Source of the DNA: Isoalcanivorax indicus
GTDB lineage: Bacteria > Pseudomonadota > Gammaproteobacteria > Pseudomonadales > Alcanivoracaceae
NCBI RefSeq assembly: GCF_003259185.1
Contig: NZ_QGMP01000001.1
Location: 1,054,001 to 1,118,000 of the forward strand
DNA length: 64,000 nucleotides
Direction: 5' to 3'
A program made the position numbers and the translations under genes. The stretch's first letter is position 1. Each line of letters begins with the position of its first letter. Shown here in pieces: positions 26,952 to 34,473 of this stretch. The notes below the pieces were generated by a model. The model had not been told where the DNA came from. It worked only from the letters and a program-made list of their open reading frames with translations, and did not search any database.

Positions 26952-27230
26952 CTATCGCAGCGCGTCGACCAGATAGTCGGTGGGCGCGGGCGGATTGTCG
27001 ATGGCGTCCAGCACCCGATAGAACTCGTCATCACTCACGCGGGTGACGGTGGTCCGGCTGAGCAGACGCTGGGCCCGAGTCACTGCTGTGGTCAGCAGAA
27101 ACTCCGTCAAGCGCGAGCCGTTGATTTCGGCGGCTTGCTGCAATAGCGCCTTGGTTTTGGCGTCAATGCGCAAGTTTACCCGTTCGTCTTTACGAGAGGG
27201 GCTTACAGAAGGCGCGTTCATGGTTCGCAT
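26952..27230 (-). CDS. DUF1778-family antitoxin (ribbon-helix-helix)
   Basis: 92 residues. The basic N-terminal RKDERVNLRIDAKTKALLQQAAEINGSRLTEFLLTTA is the RHH DNA-binding and dimerisation segment of DUF1778 antitoxins; the C-terminal half (SDDEFYRVLDAIDNPPAP) is the toxin-binding tail. Start ATG 27230, with AAGGG upstream. Forms an operon with the GNAT toxin gene and very likely represses it through the palindrome at 27262-27280. Confidence 0.88.
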   Translation of the reverse strand: MRTMNAPSVSPSRKDERVNLRIDAKTKALLQQAAEINGSRLTEFLLTTAVTRAQRLLSRTTVTRVSDDEFYRVLDAIDNPPAPTDYLVDALR

Positions 27231-27261
27231 CCCGGGCCCTTTTGGGTCCCATTGCGTCAAG

Positions 27262-27280
27262 GTGAGTACAATGTACTCAC
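27262..27280. promoter_or_regulatory. Operator palindrome of the DUF1778/GNAT operon
   Basis: GTGAGTACAATGTACTCAC is a perfect 19-bp palindrome (nine-base arms, central A), about 30 bp upstream of the antitoxin start. Ribbon-helix-helix antitoxins repress their own operons through such sites. Position and symmetry are seen; the function is inferred. Confidence 0.7.
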
Positions 27281-27361
27281 GGGTGGCTCTCCTGTCAAAT
27301 CGCCATGTGCGCCACTCGCTAACCGCGCCTGCCGGAAGACGGGTTTCCATGATGCGGGCAG

Positions 27362-28396
27362 TCAGGCCTGGGTGTTCATAAAGACGGTCTTCCCCGGTGC
27401 GCGCAGCGCCGCCGGATCATTGAACACCTCCGGCAATGCGCTGAGGGCATAACAGGCACCGACGATGTCGGGCGCGCCATCCGCGAACAACCGTCCCAGG
27501 TACTCAAGCTGCCGGGGGTTTTCCTTGAACAACACCCAACGGTAACGAATGCCATGCTGACGCGCGGCGAGGCGTTTCTTCAGGTAGGTCTTGCCGCTGC
27601 CCGCCAGGCCGCGAACCACCCCGTTGTCACTGACAGAGCCAAGTAAGGGATTGCTGGTGGTGACATAGGCCCGGCCCGGTGAGTTGCGGCGCTGTAATAC
27701 GTCCATCAAGGGGTCATTTGCGCGGTTGTCACCGGCCGGGGTGGCGCAGTTGATAATGATGTCCGCGTTGATCGCCGACATCGCGGACGGATCACGGTAA
27801 TCGACGATGTCATGCGCGCCGAGGCGTTGCAGCCATTCCCGGTTCTGGCGCGAGGCCACGGCGGTCACCGTGGCACCCCAGCGCAACGCCAGGATCACCG
27901 CAATGGAGCCGACGCCGCCGCTGGCGCCGTTGATGCAAACCTGTTTTCCGCGCGCGGTGTCCGCCGACAGATTCACCGCAGCCAGTGCTTGCAGGGCGGT
28001 CAGCCCGGCATAGCCCAGGCCAGCGGCGGCGGTGTCACTGAGCTCGGGGCCGATGGGCGCTACGCAGTTGCGGGGCAGATTGAACATGTCTGCATAGGTG
28101 CCACCGATCCGGGGTGAGGAGGCAACGAGCACGCGCTGGCCCGCCTGCAAATCCGTAACGCCCGGACCGGTCGCGACAATGCGGGCGACGGCATCTCTGC
28201 CGAGCATCAAGGGAAAATGCCCTTTGGGATTGAGCAGCGGCGCGCCGTAGCCCCGGGCCACCAGAGTGTCAATTGGATTGATGGAGGTGCCGATCAATGC
28301 GAGCTGCACCTGGTGCTTGCCGGGTGCAGCGGGCGCAGGCACCGTCTCGGCAACCAGCGTGCCGGGGTCGTAGCCTTTGATGATGTAAGCGTTCAT
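27362..28396 (-). CDS. Zinc-type alcohol dehydrogenase / quinone oxidoreductase-like (MDR)
   Basis: 344 residues, medium-chain dehydrogenase/reductase fold. GroES-like N-terminal half with SINPIDTLVARG; NAD(P)-binding half with INGASGGVGSIAVILALRWGA and the ASRQNREWLQRLGA nucleotide-specificity segment. The pattern of Cys ligands for structural zinc is not apparent, so it belongs to the quinone oxidoreductase / zinc-independent group. Last gene of the six-gene minus-strand operon, start 28396 (GAGAAGG). Likely oxidises or reduces an intermediate of that pathway. Confidence 0.82.
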   Translation of the reverse strand: MNAYIIKGYDPGTLVAETVPAPAAPGKHQVQLALIGTSINPIDTLVARGYGAPLLNPKGHFPLMLGRDAVARIVATGPGVTDLQAGQRVLVASSPRIGGTYADMFNLPRNCVAPIGPELSDTAAAGLGYAGLTALQALAAVNLSADTARGKQVCINGASGGVGSIAVILALRWGATVTAVASRQNREWLQRLGAHDIVDYRDPSAMSAINADIIINCATPAGDNRANDPLMDVLQRRNSPGRAYVTTSNPLLGSVSDNGVVRGLAGSGKTYLKKRLAARQHGIRYRWVLFKENPRQLEYLGRLFADGAPDIVGACYALSALPEVFNDPAALRAPGKTVFMNTQA

Positions 28397-28415
28397 TGCC
28401 TTCTCCCCGGGTGCA

Positions 28416-30422
28416 TCAGGTGCCCGTTGCCGCAGTGGTACCCGTTGTCGTAGTGGTACCCGTTGCCGCAGTGGCAAAAGTACAGAAGAACGGAAACTGT
28501 CCAAGTATCTGCTCTGCCTGTTCGGTCGCGGTGCGCAGGGGCAGGGTAATGTGGATCGCTGTGCCATGCACCTTGTGGTTTTCCACGGTGAGCGCATTCA
28601 CGGTGATGCCTGCATCCTCCAGGGCTGCCTGCAGGGTTTCCGCAATCTCGCGGTGCTTGAGTTCAGGTTTGAAGATCTTGCCGACGCCGGTGAGCGGCAT
28701 TTCATCGATAATGCGAATCTCTTTGGGCTGTGCGGCACGTTCGTTGATCTCCTTGCGGGCGAACGTCATCAGTGCTTCGGCGGTGGCGGTGGCCCCGGCA
28801 CGCAGTTGCACATAGGCCACCGGCACCTCGCCCGCGTGCAGGTCAGGGCGCCCCACCGCTGCGGCCACTTCCACCGCCGGGTGGCGATGCAGCGGCTCTT
28901 CGATGCTGGCCGGATCAATATTGTGACCGCCGCGAATGATCAGTTCTTTCTTGCGACCCGTCAGCCAGAAATAACCTTCGGCATCCTCGCGCCCCAGGTC
29001 GCCGGTATTCAGCCAGCGTTCGCCATCACCACAGTCGATCCATAGCCCCTTGTTGTGCTCCGCTACCTTGTAGCCGGCAAAGACGTTGGGGCCGCTGACA
29101 GCAATGATGCCGACCTCGTTCACCTGGCAGTCGCGCTGATACCGGCCGTCATCATCCAGAACAACGGCTTTCATTTTTTGCCCTGGAATGCGTAGTCCGA
29201 TGGAGCCCAGACGTTGCTCCCCCAGTGGCGGGTTAACGCTGCTGACGCAGGTGCCTTCCGTGAGACCGTAACCTTCCAGGATTTTCAGCCCCGTGCGCTC
29301 CTGAAAGGACTTGAATACTTCCACCGGCATGGGCGCTGCGCCGCACAGGCCATACTCCAGTGAATCAATCCGGTGTGTGCCGATGGGTACCTGCAACAAT
29401 GCCGAGTAGAGCGTGGGCACACCACTGAAGAAATGAATCTGGTGGTGTTCAACGATCTCCCAGAAGTGTTTAACCACGCCATCACCGCGATATCCCTGTG
29501 GCGTGCCAAGCACCACGTGGGCTCCCAATGAAAAGGGCAGCAGGCCGGTCACCAGTACCGCGTTCACATGGAACAGCGGCAGCCCGCAAAACAGGTTCTT
29601 GCCCGTGCCGACGCCGTCACCGAGGAATTGTGCCGCGCTCCAGACGTTGGCGACTTCGTTGCGGTGTCGGCGCATGGCCAGTTTGGGGGTGCCTGTGGTG
29701 CCACCCGTGCAGAAATAAGAGGCGATGTCGTCGGGCTGAATGCTGCGGCGGCTGCGCAGACGGCGGCCGGTTTGGCGGCGGCGGCCACGATTGAAGTCAT
29801 GCAGTGTGACGCGGCGCGGTAGGGCCCGCCGCACGCCACCGAGACCATGCAGACCGATGGCTTCGCGCTTTTGCAGCAGTCTTGCCACCTTGCCTTTCAA
29901 TCCCTGCACATGATCCGCGATGTTGACCAGTGCCAGGTGCCGCAGGCTGGGCACATCCTGAATGGCACGCTGCACCTTGGGCCAGAGATCGGTGCCGGGG
30001 AAGGGCGCCAGCGTCACCAGGATGGTGGCACCGGCCGCGTTCAGCAGTTCGGCAATGGCCGGGGCTTCGAGCAGCGGATTGATGGCACAGACAATGCCTG
30101 TGGCTTCGCCCCCCCAGATGGTGAGATGGGTCTCGGGCAGGTTGGGCAGCACATAGGCAATGACGGTGTTTTTATCTGCGCCCAGCGAGTGGAAGAAGTT
30201 GGCGGTCTGATTGATCCGATGCAGTAGCTCCCGATAGGTCCAGGTTTGCGGACGACGGTGCGTCGCGGTCTGCAGGAAAAAAGACAGCGCTGGTGCATCC
30301 GGGGCCAGATCATGCCCCTGCCGGATCATCGCATAAGTGCTGTCCGGTAACGCTGACGGGTCCCCGGCCTGTTCGCTGGCGGCCACATCGGCCAGTGTGC
30401 TGATCCCGGACACAGCGCTCAT
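28416..30422 (-). CDS. Acyl-CoA synthetase (AMP-dependent ligase)
   Basis: 668 residues. Activates a carboxylic acid as acyl-AMP, then CoA thioester. AMP-binding P-loop YFCTGGTTGTPKLA, LEGYGLTEG, adenylate motif WLNTGDLGREDAEGYFWLTGRKKELIIRGGHNI, and the C-terminal catalytic Lys region TGVGKIFKPELK. The last 15-20 codons (TFATAATGTTTTTGTTAATGT) come from an 18-bp tandem repeat and are unlike family ends. Its ATG overlaps the upstream FAH stop (ATGA). The substrate is probably an acid released by the ring-cleavage pathway of this operon. Confidence 0.9.
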   Translation of the reverse strand: MSAVSGISTLADVAASEQAGDPSALPDSTYAMIRQGHDLAPDAPALSFFLQTATHRRPQTWTYRELLHRINQTANFFHSLGADKNTVIAYVLPNLPETHLTIWGGEATGIVCAINPLLEAPAIAELLNAAGATILVTLAPFPGTDLWPKVQRAIQDVPSLRHLALVNIADHVQGLKGKVARLLQKREAIGLHGLGGVRRALPRRVTLHDFNRGRRRQTGRRLRSRRSIQPDDIASYFCTGGTTGTPKLAMRRHRNEVANVWSAAQFLGDGVGTGKNLFCGLPLFHVNAVLVTGLLPFSLGAHVVLGTPQGYRGDGVVKHFWEIVEHHQIHFFSGVPTLYSALLQVPIGTHRIDSLEYGLCGAAPMPVEVFKSFQERTGLKILEGYGLTEGTCVSSVNPPLGEQRLGSIGLRIPGQKMKAVVLDDDGRYQRDCQVNEVGIIAVSGPNVFAGYKVAEHNKGLWIDCGDGERWLNTGDLGREDAEGYFWLTGRKKELIIRGGHNIDPASIEEPLHRHPAVEVAAAVGRPDLHAGEVPVAYVQLRAGATATAEALMTFARKEINERAAQPKEIRIIDEMPLTGVGKIFKPELKHREIAETLQAALEDAGITVNALTVENHKVHGTAIHITLPLRTATEQAEQILGQFPFFCTFATAATGTTTTTGTTAATGT
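28421..28474 (-). repeat. Three-unit 18-bp tandem repeat at the 3' end of the acyl-CoA synthetase gene
   Basis: Units tgcccgttgccgcagtgg (28421-28438), tacccgttgtcgtagtgg and tacccgttgccgcagtgg (to 28474), differing at a few positions. They encode the Thr/Ala/Gly-rich C-terminal tail. In-frame expansion by slippage is the obvious origin. Confidence 0.8.
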
Positions 30423-31378
30423 GCCTCATCCTCAACGGTATGCCGTTGCGTGCCCAGATTGAGGTAGCCATCGCGGCTGGTGATCGTGGATTCCACTACA
30501 TCCCCGGCCTGAAGATAGTGCTCGCGGCGTTTCTGCGACTTGACGAACAGCTGCCATTTTTTTGCCTCTGGCAGCAAGCCGACCATCTTCACTAGCGCGG
30601 GCTTGGGCAACCCCAGGGCGCAGCCTGACGGCGTGCCCGTCATCAGCACATCCCCCGGTGCAAAATCCTGGACCTGGGAGTATTCCGTCAGGGTTTCTGC
30701 GGGCTTGAAGACCAGATTGTCGGTGCTGTCCTGTTGTCGCGTGTCACCGTTGACGGTGAGGCGCAACTGCATCTCACGCAGGTAATGCATCTCGCTTTTA
30801 TCAAGCAGACACAGCACCGGGCCCAGTGGGCAGAAGGTGCGATAGCTCTTGCCCTTGTGAAACTGCATTTGCGGAATCTGCACATCCCGTGCCGACAGAT
30901 CATTGCCGATACAGATACCGGCCACATATTCATGCAGGTTGTCGTCGGTGACCTGCACGGGCGCCTGGGTGCGTTTGCCCAGCACCAGCGTCATTTCGAT
31001 TTCGTAGTCCAGCAGTTCAACATGGCGCGGCTTGACGATGCGGCCGGTGGGCCCCGTGATGGACGCCGATGATTTGGTAAAGAACATGTTGAAGCTTTTG
31101 TCATCCGGGTTCATGCCGGAATCGATCATGTGCTGGCGATAGTTGGCGCCCTGGCACAGCACCTTGGCGTCGGTGGTGATGGGGGACAGCAGCACGACGC
31201 TGCCAAGGTCCACCGCGGGCTGATCGCTGGCAAGACGGCTTTGTATCCCGGCATAGCCCAGCTCGATCAATGCGGACGTGGTGGTGCAGGGGGCATCGAT
31301 GGGTTGAATCTGCATACCATCGAACAAGCCCCAGCGGGTCTGGTCCTGATGGCGGAAACGGACGATATGAAGTGCCAT
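30419..31378 (-). CDS. Fumarylacetoacetate hydrolase family protein
   Basis: 319 residues. C-terminal FAH catalytic domain: VLCQGANYRQHMIDSG, the metal-binding region LLDYEIEMTLVLG with acidic ligands, GICIGNDLSARDVQ, and GDVLMTGTPSGCALGL near the end. Members cleave C-C bonds of, or hydrate, ring-cleavage products such as 2-oxo-3-enoates. Sits between an extradiol dioxygenase and an acyl-CoA synthetase with overlapping codons, so it probably processes the ring-opened product. Start 31378. Confidence 0.92.
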   Translation of the reverse strand: MALHIVRFRHQDQTRWGLFDGMQIQPIDAPCTTTSALIELGYAGIQSRLASDQPAVDLGSVVLLSPITTDAKVLCQGANYRQHMIDSGMNPDDKSFNMFFTKSSASITGPTGRIVKPRHVELLDYEIEMTLVLGKRTQAPVQVTDDNLHEYVAGICIGNDLSARDVQIPQMQFHKGKSYRTFCPLGPVLCLLDKSEMHYLREMQLRLTVNGDTRQQDSTDNLVFKPAETLTEYSQVQDFAPGDVLMTGTPSGCALGLPKPALVKMVGLLPEAKKWQLFVKSQKRREHYLQAGDVVESTITSRDGYLNLGTQRHTVEDEA

Positions 31379-31393
31379 GATAATTCTCTCCAG

Positions 31394-32467
31394 TCAGCCA
31401 AACAGTTTGGCGAGTGTGATCAGTTTTTTCAGCGACAGGTCGGGGCTGTGGCGCAGGTTGTGCGCCATGCCCTTGAGGGCCGCAGGCGTGAGTTTGGGTT
31501 TGGTGAAACTGGCCGGCATGTCCTGGCCCCACTGGGCCATGGCCTCCCGGCTTACCGGATGTACGCCCATGGGGAGATCGGCAGTAAACACGTCGCCATC
31601 ACAATAGTGTTCGTGCTTGGCCTCCCAGGGGTCTTGCCAGTAATCAAAGATCTGGCTGCCGAGGACGTGGCGCCCGATGCCCCACGCATGCTTCCAGCCG
31701 CGCTCCTTCAATATGCGCTGCCCCATGCCCACCGCATCAGCGTCGATCACCTCATAGGCGCTGTGGCTGTACAGCGGCATGAAGCCCTGGGCCATGGCGA
31801 GGGTGTGGTGATCCGCCGGGGTGTCACCGAGATCCAGGCGCAAAAACACCACGGCCGGTGAACCGTCTGGCAGGACTTGCACATCGCTGGGGATCAAACC
31901 GAAGTGCCGGGTATACCAGCCGCAGGTCGCCTGGAAATCCGCGACCTCAAGCACCAGATGGCCGAGCCGCAGCACTTCCGGCGGGCTCACCGGCGGGCGC
32001 TGGGTGTCATTGATGCGGGGCTGTTGCGCCGCGGCGTTAAACGGCAGCGCGTCGCGATGTGGCAGCGCCTCAGCCGGGGTCTGCCCGCAAATCGCTTCAA
32101 CGGTGAACCCGGACGGGTCGGTCAGGCGCACCAGCTCGCCGCCGCCGGGATACGCCGCAGGCTGTATCGTCGAGGCGCCGGGAAGCTGGCTCAGCCGGAT
32201 CAGATCTTCGCGCGAGAATACCGTGAACCCGAAGCCGATAAAGCGCGGTTTTTCTGCACGCCGCACGCGATAGCAGAACGGCTCCGGGCCGGTGCCGCGC
32301 AAATAAAGGGCTTGCGGTGAAGACGAAGAGGTCTGCAAACCAAAGTCGTTGAGAAACTGCTCGGCTTTGTCCAGATCCGGGCGTTCGAACAACAGATACG
32401 CCAGCGATTGTGCCCTGACGGTCGGGTCAGGATGCCGCGCGGGTTGGGGTGTTGTGAGCTTGGTCAT
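31394..32467 (-). CDS. Extradiol ring-cleavage dioxygenase (VOC superfamily, BphC-like)
   Basis: 357 residues, two VOC modules. The C-terminal module keeps the Fe(II) facial triad: His170 in LGHLVLEV, His220/221 in ADHHTLAM and Glu286 in AKHEHYCDGD. FDYWQDPWE before the Glu is a recurrent feature of this class. This indicates meta-cleavage of a catechol. The N-terminal module is degenerate, as usual in two-module type I enzymes. ATG overlaps the PhyH stop codon by one base (TAATG). The neighbouring MhpA-like hydroxylase would supply the catechol. Substrate undetermined. Confidence 0.88.
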   Translation of the reverse strand: MTKLTTPQPARHPDPTVRAQSLAYLLFERPDLDKAEQFLNDFGLQTSSSSPQALYLRGTGPEPFCYRVRRAEKPRFIGFGFTVFSREDLIRLSQLPGASTIQPAAYPGGGELVRLTDPSGFTVEAICGQTPAEALPHRDALPFNAAAQQPRINDTQRPPVSPPEVLRLGHLVLEVADFQATCGWYTRHFGLIPSDVQVLPDGSPAVVFLRLDLGDTPADHHTLAMAQGFMPLYSHSAYEVIDADAVGMGQRILKERGWKHAWGIGRHVLGSQIFDYWQDPWEAKHEHYCDGDVFTADLPMGVHPVSREAMAQWGQDMPASFTKPKLTPAALKGMAHNLRHSPDLSLKKLITLAKLFG

Positions 32468-33444
32468 TATTTTTCGCCTCGTGTCGTCCAGGTTTGTTTT
32501 GGCTGTCCGGTGCGTTGGCGCTTGAGGATCTGGCGCGCGGCGGCCCTGGCGTTACCTATGGCGGAGGCCGCCAGCTTCGCGGGCCGGACGCGTTCCGGTT
32601 GCAACCGCGCGGCGCGCTCCGCCGGGTCGGGGGTGGGCAGAATGCGCGGGAACGCGGCGCCGCGCAGCGGCCCACCGGGGACTGAGGCATGCGTGTAGTG
32701 GATCGGCATGCGTTTGCTGGAGGGCGTATAGACCACATCATCGCCGGTCCAGCGCAGCGCCAGCGCACGCCGGCGCCGTTCGCGCGAGGCGTTGCCATAG
32801 GAACCATGCAGGGTCAGGGGATGGAAGGCCAGAATGTCACCCGGCTCCATGTCCCAGTCGATCAGATCATACTGATCCGGGTTGGCATTGATATCGGGAA
32901 TGTCTTCCATGTCATCGTCAATGATGCTGGCCACATAATCCGGCGAGATGGCCTTGAAGCGCTGCGGCCACCGGTGCGAGCCCTTGACGTAAAGCAGCCC
33001 GCTGTTCTCCCGGTTCACCGGGTCGCAGGGGATCCAGAAGGAGCAGATCTGCTCACCGCGAATCGGCCAGAAGCTCAAATCCTGATGCCAGGGGGTCGGC
33101 GCATCGGTGCCGGGTTCCTTGACGAACATCTGATCGTAAAAGAAGCGCACTTCTTCCGACTCCATCAGTTGCCGGGCCAATTCTGCACAGGGGCTGTAGT
33201 AAATCAGGTCGCGCAGGATGTCGATGCGTTTCCAGAGAAAGATATCCATCTGGTAGCCGTCGACCTTGCGCGACATAAACCTGCCGAGCAGGGAGCTCTT
33301 GCGCCGGGCTTCCTCAATACCGGCTTCGACCATGGCCATCCAGTTGGGGTCCAGAGCCTGCTTCAGCATGATGACGCCGTCTTCCTGATACGTCCTGATC
33401 TCTTCTGCCGTGAGTGCACGGCGTGGCGGGGCTACGAACGTCAT
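32467..33444 (-). CDS. Phytanoyl-CoA dioxygenase (PhyH) family protein
   Basis: 325 residues. Fe(II)/2-oxoglutarate dioxygenase with HxD in PWHQDLSFW, the distal His in FHPLTLHGSYGNAS, and Arg nearby in SRERRRRALALRW for 2-oxoglutarate. Tyr/Phe-rich YQMDIFLWKRI precedes the core. Family members alpha-hydroxylate acyl-CoAs or halogenate/hydroxylate secondary metabolites. Start ATG 33444 with AGGAG. Second gene of the operon, coupled to the extradiol enzyme. Whether it acts on an acyl chain of the substrate is inference. Confidence 0.88.
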   Translation of the reverse strand: MTFVAPPRRALTAEEIRTYQEDGVIMLKQALDPNWMAMVEAGIEEARRKSSLLGRFMSRKVDGYQMDIFLWKRIDILRDLIYYSPCAELARQLMESEEVRFFYDQMFVKEPGTDAPTPWHQDLSFWPIRGEQICSFWIPCDPVNRENSGLLYVKGSHRWPQRFKAISPDYVASIIDDDMEDIPDINANPDQYDLIDWDMEPGDILAFHPLTLHGSYGNASRERRRRALALRWTGDDVVYTPSSKRMPIHYTHASVPGGPLRGAAFPRILPTPDPAERAARLQPERVRPAKLAASAIGNARAAARQILKRQRTGQPKQTWTTRGEK

Positions 33445-33472
33445 GGGTGGGTTCTCCTGTTGAGTCGGGTCG

Positions 33473-34342
33473 TCATGGCTGCTCCGTGACGGGCGCGAGG
33501 TGGCGACGAAGCCAGCTCCAGTTTCTGCGGCGATCACCCTGCCGAAAGGCCTTGAGGTCGACGATCTGCTGTTCGACCGCTGCAGCAACCTGATGGCGTA
33601 TGTCCCACAGTGTCTGTTCATCCCCTTGCAGCCCGGCGAGGTGGCGGGTGGGAATGCGTTCGCCAAAGCCGAAGTAGAAGCGCTGGGGGCGGGGTAGCAG
33701 TGTCGGGCCCATGCCGCGACTCAAGGGCGGGATCATGTCGCCGCCGCGCAGGCTTCCAAGTAATCCGGTCTGCTCGAGCAGCCAGCGGAGTGTCGGGTTG
33801 TCGGTCACGTCATTGGCATCCGCAAGGATGGTGTAGCACTCATCGGGGCCCAGCGAGCCGAACGGGATGATGTCATAGCCATGCTTGATGGCCTGCCGCA
33901 CGAAGCCCAGACGCTTTTTCCAGATCAGTTGGTATTGCTCACCCTTGCGCCGCCACACCTCGCGGGCGCCGCCGGGGAACACCAGTATGGATTCGCCCGC
34001 ATCCATCAACGCATCACAGTTTGCCGGCGTACCCAGGACCATGCCGTTTCTGCGCAGCAGATCCCGCCACAGCGGCAGCATGAAGTGACTGCGATCACCC
34101 AAGGCGCGCGGCAGCAGCCCGTGCCGGGTGTACAGGTGCTGGACCATCAGTGGGAGATCCAGCATGCCGTACAGCGTGTGGTTGCCCACGAAAAGCGCCG
34201 GTTTGCCCAGGTCAAGCTGCTCAAGGCCCACAAACGTCGGCCGGAAGTAAAGACGGCCAAGCGTCATGATCCTTCTGGCCGTGGCAGGGCTGAAAGGGCG
34301 GATATCGTCCATGGTGCTTTCTTGCATGACGCTTTCCTGCAT
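33473..34342 (-). CDS. Lysophospholipid/diacylglycerol acyltransferase (DGAT2 / phytyl-ester-synthase-like)
   Basis: First gene of the operon, about 289 residues from ATG 34342. The catalytic segment is VGNHTLYGMLDLPLM, followed by FPGGAREVWRRKGEQYQLIWKKRLGFVRQA and IIPFGSLGPDE. This is the pattern of the DGAT2/plastid phytyl-ester synthase branch and not the classic PlsC HX4D motif. Transfers an acyl group to a lipid or alcohol. Start uncertain: three in-frame ATGs (34342, 34327, 34312) are each preceded by a Shine-Dalgarno-like copy of a 15-bp repeat. A longer frame reaches 34435 but has no ribosome binding site. Confidence 0.82.
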   Translation of the reverse strand: MQESVMQESTMDDIRPFSPATARRIMTLGRLYFRPTFVGLEQLDLGKPALFVGNHTLYGMLDLPLMVQHLYTRHGLLPRALGDRSHFMLPLWRDLLRRNGMVLGTPANCDALMDAGESILVFPGGAREVWRRKGEQYQLIWKKRLGFVRQAIKHGYDIIPFGSLGPDECYTILADANDVTDNPTLRWLLEQTGLLGSLRGGDMIPPLSRGMGPTLLPRPQRFYFGFGERIPTRHLAGLQGDEQTLWDIRHQVAAAVEQQIVDLKAFRQGDRRRNWSWLRRHLAPVTEQP

Positions 34343-34354
34343 GACGCCTTCCTG
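34310..34354 (-). repeat. Triplicated 15-bp start region (ATG plus Shine-Dalgarno) of the acyltransferase gene
   Basis: On the plus strand the units are catggtgctttcttg, catgacgctttcctg and catgacgccttcctg (34310-34324, 34325-34339, 34340-34354). On the coding strand each holds an in-frame ATG preceded by AGGAAGG, AGGAAAG or AGAAAG five bases upstream. In-frame duplication of a start signal; which ATG is used is unknown. Confidence 0.75.
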
Positions 34355-34393
34355 GTGACTCAGCGGCTGGGTTAACTGCATACTGAGATTTAA

Positions 34394-34405
34394 TTCAATA
34401 TTGAA
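34394..34405. promoter_or_regulatory. Palindrome TTCAATATTGAA in the divergent promoter region
   Basis: Perfect 12-bp palindrome between the acyltransferase operon (minus) and the hydroxylase gene (plus). Its core TCAATATTGA recurs at 36065-36074, in front of the TetR gene. The pair looks like operators of that regulator. Functional assignment is inferred. Confidence 0.55.
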
Positions 34406-34473
34406 ACAAATGTCAATAAAGAGTAAAAAGGTCATCGCTTCCCCCTCTCACGAGAACTGCTGGCGAGACTGTG

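Noticed and set aside
28421-28474. Possible CRISPR or phase-variation array
   Set aside because: Three contiguous coding units of 18 bp without spacers or cas genes; a simple tandem repeat in a coding tail.
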